A stretch of 64,000 bases of DNA from Sphingomonas bisphenolicum (GTDB taxonomy: Bacteria; Pseudomonadota; Alphaproteobacteria; Sphingomonadales; Sphingomonadaceae): contig NZ_AP018817.1 of assembly GCF_024349785.1 (NCBI RefSeq), positions 961,501 to 1,025,500 of the forward strand. The letters are read 5' to 3'. A program made the position numbers and the translations under genes. Each line of letters starts with the position of its first letter. Positions within the stretch are counted from its first letter, which is position 1. Below are positions 55,530 through 64,000 of the stretch, piece by piece. The notes below the pieces were generated by a model. That model had not been told where the DNA came from, searched no databases, and worked only from the letters and a program-made list of their open reading frames with translations.

Positions 55530-57128
55530 ATGCTGAACTTCTCGCGCTGGGCGATCTTCGCGATCATCCTGCCTCTGGCGATCGGCGTGCTGTGCGCCAT
55601 TCCCAGCTTCCTGCCCGACGCGACCGTCGCGCACCTGCCGCGCTTCATGCAGACGCGCGTCAATCTGGGCCTCGACCTGTCGGGCGGCAGCCATCTGCTG
55701 CTCGAAGCATCGACGCAGGATGTCGCCAAGCAGCGCCTGACCAACATGGAAGAGCAGGTCCGCACCGAATTGCGCCGCGGCGATCCGAAGATCGCGATCG
55801 GCGATATTTCGGCCCGCGACGGCAAGCTCAGCTTCATGGTGCGTGACCCCGCACAGGTCGATGCCGCGGTCGAGCGCATCCGCCCGCTGACGCAGGGCGC
55901 GGGCCTGACCGGCCAGCGCGATTTCAATGTCGAGGTGGTCAACAGCTCCACCATCGTCATCACGCCGACCGAAGCGGGCATCAAGAACGCGGTCAAGAGC
56001 GCGATGGAGGTGTCGACCGAAGTCATCCGCCGCCGCATCGACGAAATGGGCACGCGCGAGCCGACCATCCAGCAGCAGGGCGACAATCGTATCGTCGTGC
56101 AGGTGCCGGGGTTGCAAGATCCCAAGGCCTTGAAGGCCCTGCTGGGCCAGACCGCCAAGCTGGAATTCAAGCTGGTCGACACGACCGCCAACCCGTCCGA
56201 AGTGGCGCAGGGCCGCGCGCCCGTGGGCAGCGAAGTGCTGCCCTATGTCAACAACCCCTCTGGCGTGCCGTTCATCGCGGTCAAGCGCCAGGTGATGGTG
56301 TCGGGCGAGGATCTGACCGACGCGACCCAGGGTTACGACCAGAGCAACCAGGCGATCGTCAACATCCGCTTCAACAGTTCGGGTGGCCGCAAGTTCGGAC
56401 AGGTGACGTCGCAAAACGTCAACCGCCCCTTCGCCATCATCCTGGACGGCAAGGTGCTGTCGGCGCCCAATATCAACGAACCTATCCTGGGCGGCAGCGC
56501 GCAGGTCAGCGGCAGCTTCACCGTCGAAAGCGCCAACCAGCTCGCCATCGCGCTGCGCTCGGGCAAGCTGCCGGTGAACTTCGTCGTGGTGGAAGAGCGC
56601 ACCGTGGGGCCGGGGCTGGGCGCGGATTCGATCCGGGCGGGCCTGATCGCATCGGTGGTCGCGGTGGTCGCGGTCGCGGTCTTCATGTTCGTGAGCTATG
56701 GCCGCTTCGGCATGTATGCGAACCTGGCCGTTGCGATCAACGTGCTGGTCATCCTGGGCGTCATGGGCATATTGGGCGCGACGCTGACGCTGCCCGGCAT
56801 CGCCGGTTTCGTACTGACCATCGGTACGGCGGTGGACGCCAACGTGCTGATCTACGAACGCATCCGCGAAGAGCGGCGACGGGGGCGCAATGTCGTGGCG
56901 GCGATCGAGCATGGCTATAAGGAAGCCAGCCGCACGATCTTCGAAGCGAATGTGACCCACGCCATCGCCGGCGGCATCATGCTCGCGCTGGGGTCCGGGC
57001 CGGTCAAGGGCTTCGCCATCGTGCTGCTGATCGGCATCGCGACCAGCGTGTTCACCGCCGTCACCTTCACCCGCATGGTCGTCGCGAACTGGGTGCGCCG
57101 CACCCGTCCGACCGACATTCACATTTAA
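55530..57128 (+). CDS. secD: Protein translocase subunit SecD
   Basis: 532 residues of the RND-like SecD family: N-terminal helix, a periplasmic P1 domain with MQTRVNLGLDLSGGSHLLLE and P1-head, then five C-terminal helices with TVGPGLGADSIRAGL and GFVLTIGTAVDANVLIYERIREE. It uses the proton gradient to complete export through SecYEG. Full length. Confidence 0.97.
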   Translation: MLNFSRWAIFAIILPLAIGVLCAIPSFLPDATVAHLPRFMQTRVNLGLDLSGGSHLLLEASTQDVAKQRLTNMEEQVRTELRRGDPKIAIGDISARDGKLSFMVRDPAQVDAAVERIRPLTQGAGLTGQRDFNVEVVNSSTIVITPTEAGIKNAVKSAMEVSTEVIRRRIDEMGTREPTIQQQGDNRIVVQVPGLQDPKALKALLGQTAKLEFKLVDTTANPSEVAQGRAPVGSEVLPYVNNPSGVPFIAVKRQVMVSGEDLTDATQGYDQSNQAIVNIRFNSSGGRKFGQVTSQNVNRPFAIILDGKVLSAPNINEPILGGSAQVSGSFTVESANQLAIALRSGKLPVNFVVVEERTVGPGLGADSIRAGLIASVVAVVAVAVFMFVSYGRFGMYANLAVAINVLVILGVMGILGATLTLPGIAGFVLTIGTAVDANVLIYERIREERRRGRNVVAAIEHGYKEASRTIFEANVTHAIAGGIMLALGSGPVKGFAIVLLIGIATSVFTAVTFTRMVVANWVRRTRPTDIHI

Positions 57129-57149
57129 GAGGGGCGGGAGGACACACCC

Positions 57150-58139
57150 ATGAAACTTCTCAAGCTCGTCCCCGACAACACCAATATCGGCTTCGTTGCG
57201 ATCCGCAAATGGGCCTTCGCCCTGACCGCACTGCTCACCGTGCTGGCCGTGGGCGCGACCGCGCACAAGGGCCTCAATCTGGGCGTCGATTTTGTTGGCG
57301 GCCTGATGATCGAGGCGAAATTCCCGCAGGCGGTGGATACCGATAAGGTGCGCTCCACCATTGGCCGGCTAGGCGTGGGCGAAAGCTCGCTCCAGCAGTT
57401 CGGCGACGCCAACACCGTGCAGATCCGCCTGCCGCTGCCCGAACAGGGCGGGGCCGGCGCGGCGAACGCGGTCGTCGAAAAGACCCGCAAGGCGATGACG
57501 GCGCAATTCCCCGGCGTCACCTTTTCCCGCTACGACACGGTGTCGGGCAAGGTGTCGGGCGAACTGATCCAGAATGGCGTGCTGGCGGTCGTGCTGGCGA
57601 TCCTGGGCATCGCGGTGTTCAGCTGGTTCCGCTACGAATGGCAGTTCGGCGTCTCGACCTTCGTCGCGATTGTCCATGACGTGCTGATGACGCTGGGCTT
57701 CTTTGCGATCACCCAGCTCGAATTCGACCTCAACATCATCGCGGCGGTGCTGACGATCGTGGGCTATTCGATCAACGACAAGATGGTGATCGACGATCGT
57801 ATCCGCGAAAATATGCGCAAATATCGCAAGATGGACATGAAGGCGTTGATCGACCTGTCCGTCAACGAGACGCTGCCGCGCACGGTGATGACGTCCGTCA
57901 CCATCCTGCTGGCGCTGGGCGCGCTGCTGCTGCTGGGCGGCCATGTGCTGCGCGGCTTCACCGCCGCCATGATGCTGGGCATCATCGTGGGCACCTATTC
58001 GTCGGTCTATGTGTCGTCTTCGCTGCTGATCTCGCTGGGTCTGACCCCGCAGACGTCGGAGAAGAAGGCGACCCGGAAGGGCGACTATGCCGGCACCGCC
58101 GAGCGCGTAGGTCCGCGCGACGATGGGGCGAAGCCCTGA
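57150..58139 (+). CDS. secF: Protein translocase subunit SecF
   Basis: 329 residues. KGLNLGVDFVGGLMIE is the SecF periplasmic signature, and the membrane part carries AIVHDVLMTLGFFAITQLEFDLNIIAAVLTIVGYSINDKMVIDDRIREN. Works with SecD. ATG with GGGCGGGAGG site 22 bp after the secD stop. Confidence 0.97.
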   Translation: MKLLKLVPDNTNIGFVAIRKWAFALTALLTVLAVGATAHKGLNLGVDFVGGLMIEAKFPQAVDTDKVRSTIGRLGVGESSLQQFGDANTVQIRLPLPEQGGAGAANAVVEKTRKAMTAQFPGVTFSRYDTVSGKVSGELIQNGVLAVVLAILGIAVFSWFRYEWQFGVSTFVAIVHDVLMTLGFFAITQLEFDLNIIAAVLTIVGYSINDKMVIDDRIRENMRKYRKMDMKALIDLSVNETLPRTVMTSVTILLALGALLLLGGHVLRGFTAAMMLGIIVGTYSSVYVSSSLLISLGLTPQTSEKKATRKGDYAGTAERVGPRDDGAKP

Positions 58140-58219
58140 GCGATGTCGGGATAAAGGTCCGCCGGGACGATGACGGTCAGGGACCGATCGTCACCGGCTT
58201 TCAGGGCCGCGGCTTTCGG

Positions 58220-58528
58220 GTGCGCGACGACGTGTTTCCCGACGGCCTGCTGCTCAGCCCGGTGCGGGCGCTGGCCTGGGCCGATGCGCCGGGCGTGGAT
58301 GGGCTGACGGTAGCGTCGCTGGGCGACCTGTTCGATACCGAGCCGCAGCCTGAATTCCTGCTGCTGGGCACCGGCGCGGCGCTGCGCCAGCCGCCGCGCG
58401 CCTTTGTCCGCGCGGTCGAGGCGCTGGGGATCGGCGTGGAGGCGATGGACAGCCGCGCCGCCGCCCGCGCCTGGGGCGTGCTGCGCGCCGAGGAGCGGCA
58501 GATCGTGGCGGCGCTGCTGCCCTTGTGA
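58220..58528 (+). CDS. Mth938-like domain protein (DUF498), 5' end uncertain
   Basis: At least 102 residues with DGLLLSPVRALAWADAPGVDGLT, PEFLLLGTGAALRQPPRAFVRAVEALGIGVEAMDSRAAARAWGVLRAEERQIVAALLPL in register with the Mth938 fold; such proteins are respiratory-complex-associated in some organisms but of unknown function in bacteria. The first possible start (GTG 58220) would remove the first beta strand: the frame continues upstream (GPIVTGFQGRGFRV) to the secF end with no ATG/GTG/TTG. Either an unusual start or a sequence error is likely. Confidence 0.75.
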   Translation: MRDDVFPDGLLLSPVRALAWADAPGVDGLTVASLGDLFDTEPQPEFLLLGTGAALRQPPRAFVRAVEALGIGVEAMDSRAAARAWGVLRAEERQIVAALLPL

Positions 58529-58634
58529 AGCGTGGCATGTTGCCGCCTGCGCGGGAACAGGTCGTGCCGGAAGTCTTGCCCTCATCCCGCCGCTCCGCCA
58601 AGCTGGTCGCCTCTTCCATCCAAGGGGCTTTTCC

Positions 58635-60059
58635 ATGGCATTTCACCGTCCCGCCGCCGCGCTGATCGCGGCGCTTCTCGTCACCACCAGCGCTCATGCC
58701 GCGACCCCGGATGCGCAGGCGCGCGGGGACGAGGCCGCTTTCCGGGGTCTTTACAAGGAACTGGTCGAAACCGATTCGAGCTGGCCCGACGGCAGTTGCA
58801 CGCTGGCGGCCGAACGGATGGGCGCGCGGCTGAAAGCGGCCGGCTATGCCGACGGCGACGTGGCGATCATCGTCGATCCGGCGCATCCGAAGGAAGGCAA
58901 TCTGACCGCGATCCTGCGCGGCAGCAACGCCAAGCTGCCGGCCGTGCTGCTGCTCGCCCATATCGATGTGGTTGCGGCCAAGCGCGCCGACTGGGTGCGC
59001 GATCCGTTCAGCCTGATCGAGGAGGGCGGCTATTTCTATGGCCGGGGTACGTCGGACGACAAGGCCATGGCGGCGGCCTTCACCGACCAGATGATCCGCT
59101 ACAAGACGGAAGGCTATAAGCCAAAGCGCACGATCAAGCTGGCACTGACCTGCGGCGAGGAAACGGAGAAGGCGCTCAACGGGGTCGAATATCTGCTCAA
59201 GACCAAGCCCGAGGCGCTCAAGGCCGGATGGGCGCTGAACGAGGGAGGCGGCGGGTCGCTGGACGAGAGCGGCAAGCCGGTGAGCCAAGGCGTGCAGGCG
59301 GGCGAGAAAGTCTATCAGGACTTCACCTTCACCGCGACCGCGCCGGGCGGCCACAGTTCGCGCCAGACGCCGCATGTCAATGCGATCGGCTGGATGGCGG
59401 CGGCGCTGGCGCGGATCAACGACTATGATTTCCCGGTGAACCTGACCCCGGCGGCCAAGGCCTATTTCGGTGCGTCGGCGCCGCTCTACCCGGCGAAGGT
59501 GTCGAGCGCGATGGCGGCGATCGGCGTGGGCAAGGCGACCGAGGCCGACTATGCCGCAGTGTCGGCCGAGAGCGCGAGCTGGAACGCGACGCTGCGCACC
59601 ACCTGCATCCCGACGCTGATTTCCGGCGGCCATGCGCCCAATGCCCAGCCGCAATCGGTGACTGCGAACGTCAATTGCCGCATCATTCCCGGCGAGAGCG
59701 TGGTGTCGGTGCTGGCGCGATTGGGCGAGGTCGCCGCCGATCCGAAGGTGAAGGTGACGCTGGCCGATCCGCCGCAGCCCAAATCCTCCGCGCCGGAACT
59801 GACGCCACAGATCATGGGGCCGATCGAAACGCTGACCAAGGAGATGTGGCCCGGCGTGCCGGTGATCCCGCGCCTCGCCACCGGGGCAACCGACGGGCGC
59901 TTCACCAATGCGGCGGGGATTCCCACCTATGGCGTGTCGGGCATGTTCGCCGACCCGGACGGGCAGGGCGTCCATGGCCTGAACGAGCGCATCCGCGTCA
60001 AGTCGCTGCTGGACGGGCGGGCATTTCTCTATCGGCTGGTGAAGCTGTATACGCAGTGA
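58635..60059 (+). CDS. M20 family metallopeptidase, exported
   Basis: 474 residues with a signal peptide ending near SAHAA. The di-zinc catalytic core has LLAHIDVV, YGRGTSDDKAMAAAFTD, LTCGEETEKALNG (catalytic Glu and ligand) and GVHGLNERIRV; the dimerisation domain is about 215-335 (GGHSSRQTPHVNAIG). Periplasmic di- or aminopeptidase of the carboxypeptidase G2/succinyl-desuccinylase group; substrate unassigned. An in-frame open frame upstream (58404) is not used because the signal peptide begins at 58635. Confidence 0.92.
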   Translation: MAFHRPAAALIAALLVTTSAHAATPDAQARGDEAAFRGLYKELVETDSSWPDGSCTLAAERMGARLKAAGYADGDVAIIVDPAHPKEGNLTAILRGSNAKLPAVLLLAHIDVVAAKRADWVRDPFSLIEEGGYFYGRGTSDDKAMAAAFTDQMIRYKTEGYKPKRTIKLALTCGEETEKALNGVEYLLKTKPEALKAGWALNEGGGGSLDESGKPVSQGVQAGEKVYQDFTFTATAPGGHSSRQTPHVNAIGWMAAALARINDYDFPVNLTPAAKAYFGASAPLYPAKVSSAMAAIGVGKATEADYAAVSAESASWNATLRTTCIPTLISGGHAPNAQPQSVTANVNCRIIPGESVVSVLARLGEVAADPKVKVTLADPPQPKSSAPELTPQIMGPIETLTKEMWPGVPVIPRLATGATDGRFTNAAGIPTYGVSGMFADPDGQGVHGLNERIRVKSLLDGRAFLYRLVKLYTQ

Positions 60060-60091
60060 GAGAGGGGGGGGAGCCGCTAAGCCGCCTCTGC

Positions 60092-60161
60092 CCGTTTTCG
60101 AGCGTGTCGAGAAACGAGAAAGGCGGGCCACCCGATCCTTGACCAGGCTCGAAGCGAACGG
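60092..60161. repeat. Intergenic palindromic repeat, copy 5
   Basis: CCGTTTTCGAGCGTG at the left, GCTCGAAGCGAACGG at the right, with GTCGAGAAACGAGAA inside. A diverged member of the dispersed family. Confidence 0.65.
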
Positions 60162-60195
60162 AAGTGCGTAATCCTATCCAATCCCGACACCAACG

Positions 60196-60224
60196 AAAAG
60201 GGCCGCCCCATCGGGCGGCCCTTT
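60196..60224. terminator. Bidirectional terminator
   Basis: AAAGGGCCGCCC / GGGCGGCCCTTT, a 12-bp stem with loop CATC, has A-runs before and T-runs after on the plus strand and the converse on the minus strand. It ends transcription of both the M20 peptidase and the convergent autotransporter. Confidence 0.85.
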
Positions 60225-60246
60225 CCTTTCGGCTGGGAGCCGGAAA

Positions 60247-63200
60247 TCAGAAGCGGAACTTCACGCTGGCGCGATAGCTCTGATATTTCACGTCCTTGCG
60301 CCACAGGGTGGTGTCGGCCGACAGGCTGAGATCGACATTGCCCGTGGTGACCGTCAGGCCGCCGCCCGCCTCGCCCCAGTTGCGATCCGAACCGCCGAGC
60401 GCGAAGGGCGCCAGACTGCCGGTGCCGCCGACCAGATTGGCCAGGAAATAGGCCGGCTGGTCGTTGAATTCATGGACGAAGTTGGCGGTGACATAGGGTT
60501 TGAAGCCGCCGGTGTTGGCCTTGACCGTAGCGCCCAGGCGACCCTGCGCGCTGCGGATGGCGTGACGCTTGATCACCAGCGCGGCGTCGCCGCCATATTC
60601 GGCCAGGTTGCCCGAGCTGATATAGGCGCCGCGGATCGAGGCGCGCGGCACGATGCTGAAGGCGTCGCCGCCCAGCGCCTTGCTGAGGCCAAGTTCGCCC
60701 GACAGCGCGAGTTCCTGGTCGCTGCCATAGAGGGTGTAGGGCGTGACGCCGACGGCGAAGGCGCGGCGCGAGCGGGTGGCAAGCGTGCCGGCGCTGCCGA
60801 CCGCGTCCAGCTTGACGCCGGAGAGGTCGAAGGCGCCGTAAACGGTGCCCTGATAGAGGCGCGCGCGCGCCCAGTCATTGGCGCCGGTATTGCCCTTCAG
60901 TTCGCTGAAGGACGCAGCCAGGCCGATGACGCCATTGTCGCCGAACGCCTTTTCGACGCCCGCCGCCGCATACCAGCCATCGAACTGGTCACGACCGAGC
61001 GGCACGGCGGTGCGCATCGGCGCGCTCTTGCCGTCGAGATAGCCGCCCGCCAGGAACGCGCTCATATCGTCGGGCAGCACGCCTTCGCGGGTCGTCGTGT
61101 CGTCGCCGCCGCCCTGGTCCATGCCCAGATCGATATTGTTGAGGCTGGCGGAGGCGAGCTGGATCGGCTGGCCGGTCATGGTCAGCGTGCCGCCCATCGA
61201 TCCGGCGTCCAGCTTGGTCAGGCGATCGCGATAGAAGCGCGCCATATTGTCGTTGAGCACCTCGGCCATCGACGTCTTGAGCGCTTCGGTGCGTGGCGCC
61301 ATCGCCTCGAACGTCGCCTGCACGCCGGCGACGCTCAGCAGGTCCGCCTCGCCATAAAGGGCGGCGTAATTGGCGTAGAGCGAGCGGTTCTGGTCGAGCA
61401 GTTGGGCGAAGCTGGTCTGGTTCTGGGCAGCCGGGTTCACCACCGAGGCATAGAGACCGGCGTCGATCTGGACGCTGACGCTGTTGTCGCCATAGATCAG
61501 CACGGGCTTGAGTACCGCCGACAGCTGTGCCGGGGCAGTGAAGGTGCCGTCGACGCCGCCTTCCGCCGTCACGAACGTATATTGGTTGCCATAGCGGATC
61601 TTGGTGCCGGCGGTCGCGCCGAAGACCACCTGACCGCCGACCGCAGCGATGCCGTCGATCGGATCGCCGGCCGCGAGCAGCGACACGTCGCCGTCGGCCT
61701 GCGCTGCGGTGATGGCGGCGCCGGTGCGCTGCTCTGCGGTGCTACCGCCGCCATCGCCTTCGCTGCCGGTGGGCGGGGTTTCGACTTCGCCGTCGCCGTC
61801 ATCCGCGACGAATTGCGTGGCCTTGACCGCCAGCACGTCAGACACGCCATTGGCGCCCAGGTCGATATGCAGCGTGCTGCCCGAGGTGAGCAGCGCATTG
61901 CCCTCGACGGTCAGCGTGCCGATCTTGCCGATGCCGCCCGGCGCCACCACGCCCAATATGTTGGTGAAATAGGGCGCGCGCACGGTGCCGGTGCCCGACA
62001 GCAGGCCGGTCATCAGGAAATAGTCGCCCGGGGTTTCGACCGTGCCATCGACGTTCACCACGCCGGCGAGATGGGAAATGTCCATCAGGCTGGTCAGCGA
62101 TCCGTCCGCGGTGACGTCCAGTGTCGCGCCCGTGCCAGAAATGGTGAAGCGGTCCACGGTGGCGTCGATGTCCAGCGTGGTCTTGCCGGCGGCGCTCAGC
62201 GTCACGTCATAATAGCGGCCGACCACGCCTGCCGACGCCTGCGGATCGATATTGTCGGGCACGAAGCCGGTCGCGCCGGGCAGGCCGTTGGCCAAGGTGG
62301 GGCTGGGCAGAATGGCGGCTTCCACATCGCCTTCGGCCTGCGCCTCGTGAATGGCGCCGCCGGCAAGCGTGACGCTTTCGCCATCAGGGCTGCGCTCGGC
62401 GATTTCCACCTTGCCCTTGTTGTTGGAAACCGTCCGTGCGCCGGTGGACGAGGTGGCAGGGGCCGTGCCGTCCTCCGTGACGGGCACGCCGTCCACGGTC
62501 AGCTCGCCGGTGCCGACATCATAGCAGATGCCGTCGGGCGTATAGCAGAGCTGGCCGAACTTCTGCGTATCGTCCTGCCCAAAGGCGCCGGCGCCCGGCG
62601 TGGTGGGCACGCCGTTCACCAGCTTGCCGGTGCTGTCGATGATGCGATAATTGGGATCGAGCGCGGTTACCCAATGTTCGGCGTCGCTCCATTTGCCGTC
62701 GCCGGCCTTGGCGGTGGCATAGCGATAGGGGTTGTTCTGCGCGATCCAGTCCCAGAAAAGATAGAGCGGCTGATAGAAGGACGAGCCGCCATAGGAACTG
62801 GCCGGTTGTTCGAAGAAGTAACGGCTGCCGCCCGACAGGACGCCGATCACGGTCTTTTCATCGAACGCCTGGTCCAGAATCAGGGGACCGCCCGAATCGC
62901 CGCCCGCGGTGCTGCCTTCGTTGGGCAGGGCGTCATCCTTGAACAGGTTGAAGTCGAAAGGGTTTTCCCGCGTCGGATCGTCGAAATCGGTGTGGTAGAG
63001 ATTCTGCGTATAGCCGCCGGCTTCGCCGAAGAGGAAGCTGTCGACATCGTCGAGCGAGCCCAGCATACCCAGGAAATTCTCGGCCGTCTTGCGACGGAAG
63101 TCGATGCCATAGCTGTTGCCGGTGCTTCCGCTGCCGCTGCGGCCATAGCCGGTGATCGTCACATGATAGCCGGTGCCGCTCGTTTCGCTGATCGACGACG

Positions 63201-63738
63201 GGGCGGGCAGCGCGGAAAAAAGCACCGCCCAGGTCGGTACGTCGGATGCGGGCGTGTCGAGCGTCGCCATCGCAACGTCGCCATAGAGGAAGCTGAGCGC
63301 CGGCGGATCGAGCGATTCCGGATTATAGGCGATGTTGTTGACGTTATAGACGCTGAGCGCCGTATTCGTGCGGTAATTGTTCGAAATCCAGTCGATGAGG
63401 CCGGGCCGTGCATTGTTCTGGAAGGCGAAGGCGACGGGCACGCCGCCGTTGACGGTGCTGTAGTCGGCGGACGTCAGGTCGTTGACGCAATGCGCGGCGA
63501 AGATGACCGTGCGCGGGTTGATCAGCGTGCCGGTGCAGACGAAACCGTCGTCGCGATACATGATGCCTACGCCGTTGACGTCGCTGCCGTCGATGATGTC
63601 GCTGGGACTCTTGTCGTCGGTCGGCACGACGGCCTGCGCCACGGGCGCGACGGCAAGCGCGGCTATGGCAGCGGATGCCAGCAGTGCGGGACGACCGACG
63701 CGCGCCAACAGGCCCGCACCATTCTTGCGAATGTGCAT
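60247..63738 (-). CDS. Autotransporter serine protease (trypsin-like passenger)
   Basis: 1163 residues. A signal peptide (about 1-37, cleavage near QAVVP) leads to an S1-type protease domain with TVIFAAHCV, GDVAMATLDTP and GGDSGGPLIL, giving the His-Asp-Ser triad, about 40-345. A long beta-helix-like passenger (about 350-870) and the C-terminal autotransporter barrel (about 890-1163, ending YRASVKFRF) follow. It should be exported by Sec, then inserted in the outer membrane, exposing or releasing the protease. GGGGAG ribosome site before the ATG at 63738. Confidence 0.93.
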   Translation of the reverse strand: MHIRKNGAGLLARVGRPALLASAAIAALAVAPVAQAVVPTDDKSPSDIIDGSDVNGVGIMYRDDGFVCTGTLINPRTVIFAAHCVNDLTSADYSTVNGGVPVAFAFQNNARPGLIDWISNNYRTNTALSVYNVNNIAYNPESLDPPALSFLYGDVAMATLDTPASDVPTWAVLFSALPAPSSISETSGTGYHVTITGYGRSGSGSTGNSYGIDFRRKTAENFLGMLGSLDDVDSFLFGEAGGYTQNLYHTDFDDPTRENPFDFNLFKDDALPNEGSTAGGDSGGPLILDQAFDEKTVIGVLSGGSRYFFEQPASSYGGSSFYQPLYLFWDWIAQNNPYRYATAKAGDGKWSDAEHWVTALDPNYRIIDSTGKLVNGVPTTPGAGAFGQDDTQKFGQLCYTPDGICYDVGTGELTVDGVPVTEDGTAPATSSTGARTVSNNKGKVEIAERSPDGESVTLAGGAIHEAQAEGDVEAAILPSPTLANGLPGATGFVPDNIDPQASAGVVGRYYDVTLSAAGKTTLDIDATVDRFTISGTGATLDVTADGSLTSLMDISHLAGVVNVDGTVETPGDYFLMTGLLSGTGTVRAPYFTNILGVVAPGGIGKIGTLTVEGNALLTSGSTLHIDLGANGVSDVLAVKATQFVADDGDGEVETPPTGSEGDGGGSTAEQRTGAAITAAQADGDVSLLAAGDPIDGIAAVGGQVVFGATAGTKIRYGNQYTFVTAEGGVDGTFTAPAQLSAVLKPVLIYGDNSVSVQIDAGLYASVVNPAAQNQTSFAQLLDQNRSLYANYAALYGEADLLSVAGVQATFEAMAPRTEALKTSMAEVLNDNMARFYRDRLTKLDAGSMGGTLTMTGQPIQLASASLNNIDLGMDQGGGDDTTTREGVLPDDMSAFLAGGYLDGKSAPMRTAVPLGRDQFDGWYAAAGVEKAFGDNGVIGLAASFSELKGNTGANDWARARLYQGTVYGAFDLSGVKLDAVGSAGTLATRSRRAFAVGVTPYTLYGSDQELALSGELGLSKALGGDAFSIVPRASIRGAYISSGNLAEYGGDAALVIKRHAIRSAQGRLGATVKANTGGFKPYVTANFVHEFNDQPAYFLANLVGGTGSLAPFALGGSDRNWGEAGGGLTVTTGNVDLSLSADTTLWRKDVKYQSYRASVKFRF

Positions 63739-64000
63739 GATATAAACTCCCCAAAGACCGAATGGGAGGCTAATCAACTGTATTGCCCAAGACAATCGTA
63801 CAATCATGAAAACTTGCGTCATGTATCCAAAACGTCACAGCATGTCTGTTTTATCCTAAAGGCGATGACGTCGACCGAGCGATCTTGTTCTTTGCTGATC
63901 CGAAACGAACCCTGCCTTTGCGGGACGTGCAAGACGTATCCTTAATCATTCTTAAGTCTTGCGCTGGCGGCGATGCCGGCCGCGCCTTGCGCGATGCGTC
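63739..64000. other. Upstream region of the autotransporter at the window edge
   Basis: 262 bp with a leading AT-rich segment (63770-63860) that should hold the autotransporter promoter. No coding frame, repeat or RNA gene is supported here. Confidence 0.4.

Noticed and set aside
60472..63945. A 1157-codon open frame antisense to the autotransporter
   Set aside because: It mirrors the GC-rich third positions of the real gene, lacks a ribosome site and shows no domain. The autotransporter has a signal peptide, protease triad and barrel.

Overview
This window looks like the chromosome of a GC-rich alphaproteobacterium of the order Sphingomonadales (Sphingobium/Sphingomonas-like). This is an inference from the ubiquinone gene coq7, the rpsM-rpsK-rpoA-rplQ block, the yajC-secD-secF block, a GH108 lysozyme, an outer-membrane autotransporter and dispersed palindromes of a type I associate with sphingomonads. 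No rRNA gene is present, so genus cannot be fixed.

Layout. 1-7.5 kb (all minus strand): an exported protein cut by the window edge, coq7, dsbB, a C-terminal processing protease, an EnvC-like amidase activator, rlmH, rsfS, nadD and rmuC. 7.6-12.2 kb: a GlxA-type AraC regulator divergent from an alpha/beta hydrolase, an SDR and a membrane protein, which converge on an aminotransferase. 12.5-19.1 kb: HU, guaA, an MFS exporter, an exported unknown and a prolyl oligopeptidase. 19.2-21.9 kb: the alpha operon (rpsM, rpsK, rpoA, rplQ). 22.1-24.0 kb: a lipoprotein, a probable small RNA or leader with an 18-codon ORF behind a perfect Shine-Dalgarno, and a holin/GH108 lysozyme pair. 55.2-63.7 kb: yajC-secD-secF, an Mth938-like gene, an M20 peptidase and an autotransporter serine protease.

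Between about 24.2 and 55.0 kb a 30.7-kb integrative mobilizable element sits in tRNA-Pro(GGG). It is bounded by a 46-bp direct repeat of the tRNA 3' half. It carries a tyrosine integrase, paired arm-type sites at both ends, HigBA, an ArdC-like antirestriction protein, an ECF sigma factor, two related nucleotidyltransferases, a MobF relaxase, a TraD/TrwB coupling protein, a relaxosome accessory protein, an AlpA-type regulator and a probable oriT. No mating-pair (VirB) genes are seen, so I call it mobilizable rather than conjugative.

The cargo is a defence island: (i) hsdR-hsdM with a 2TM membrane protein and a truncated GIY-YIG protein but no hsdS; (ii) a SPARTA system (TIR-APAZ plus short prokaryotic Argonaute); (iii) back to back with it, a three-gene operon of ThsB-like TIR, two-TM SLATT/RipA-like membrane protein and SLOG-fold protein. 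The third unit is the best candidate for a poorly described system: a TIR enzyme could make a nucleotide signal, the SLOG protein could sense it and the 2TM protein could be the membrane effector. This functional scheme is inference.

The element is decaying. An IS21-family copy with an 8-bp target duplication splits the relaxase gene, and an IS66/IS21 deletion scar ends the restriction operon. As it stands the island is probably immobile without help in trans.
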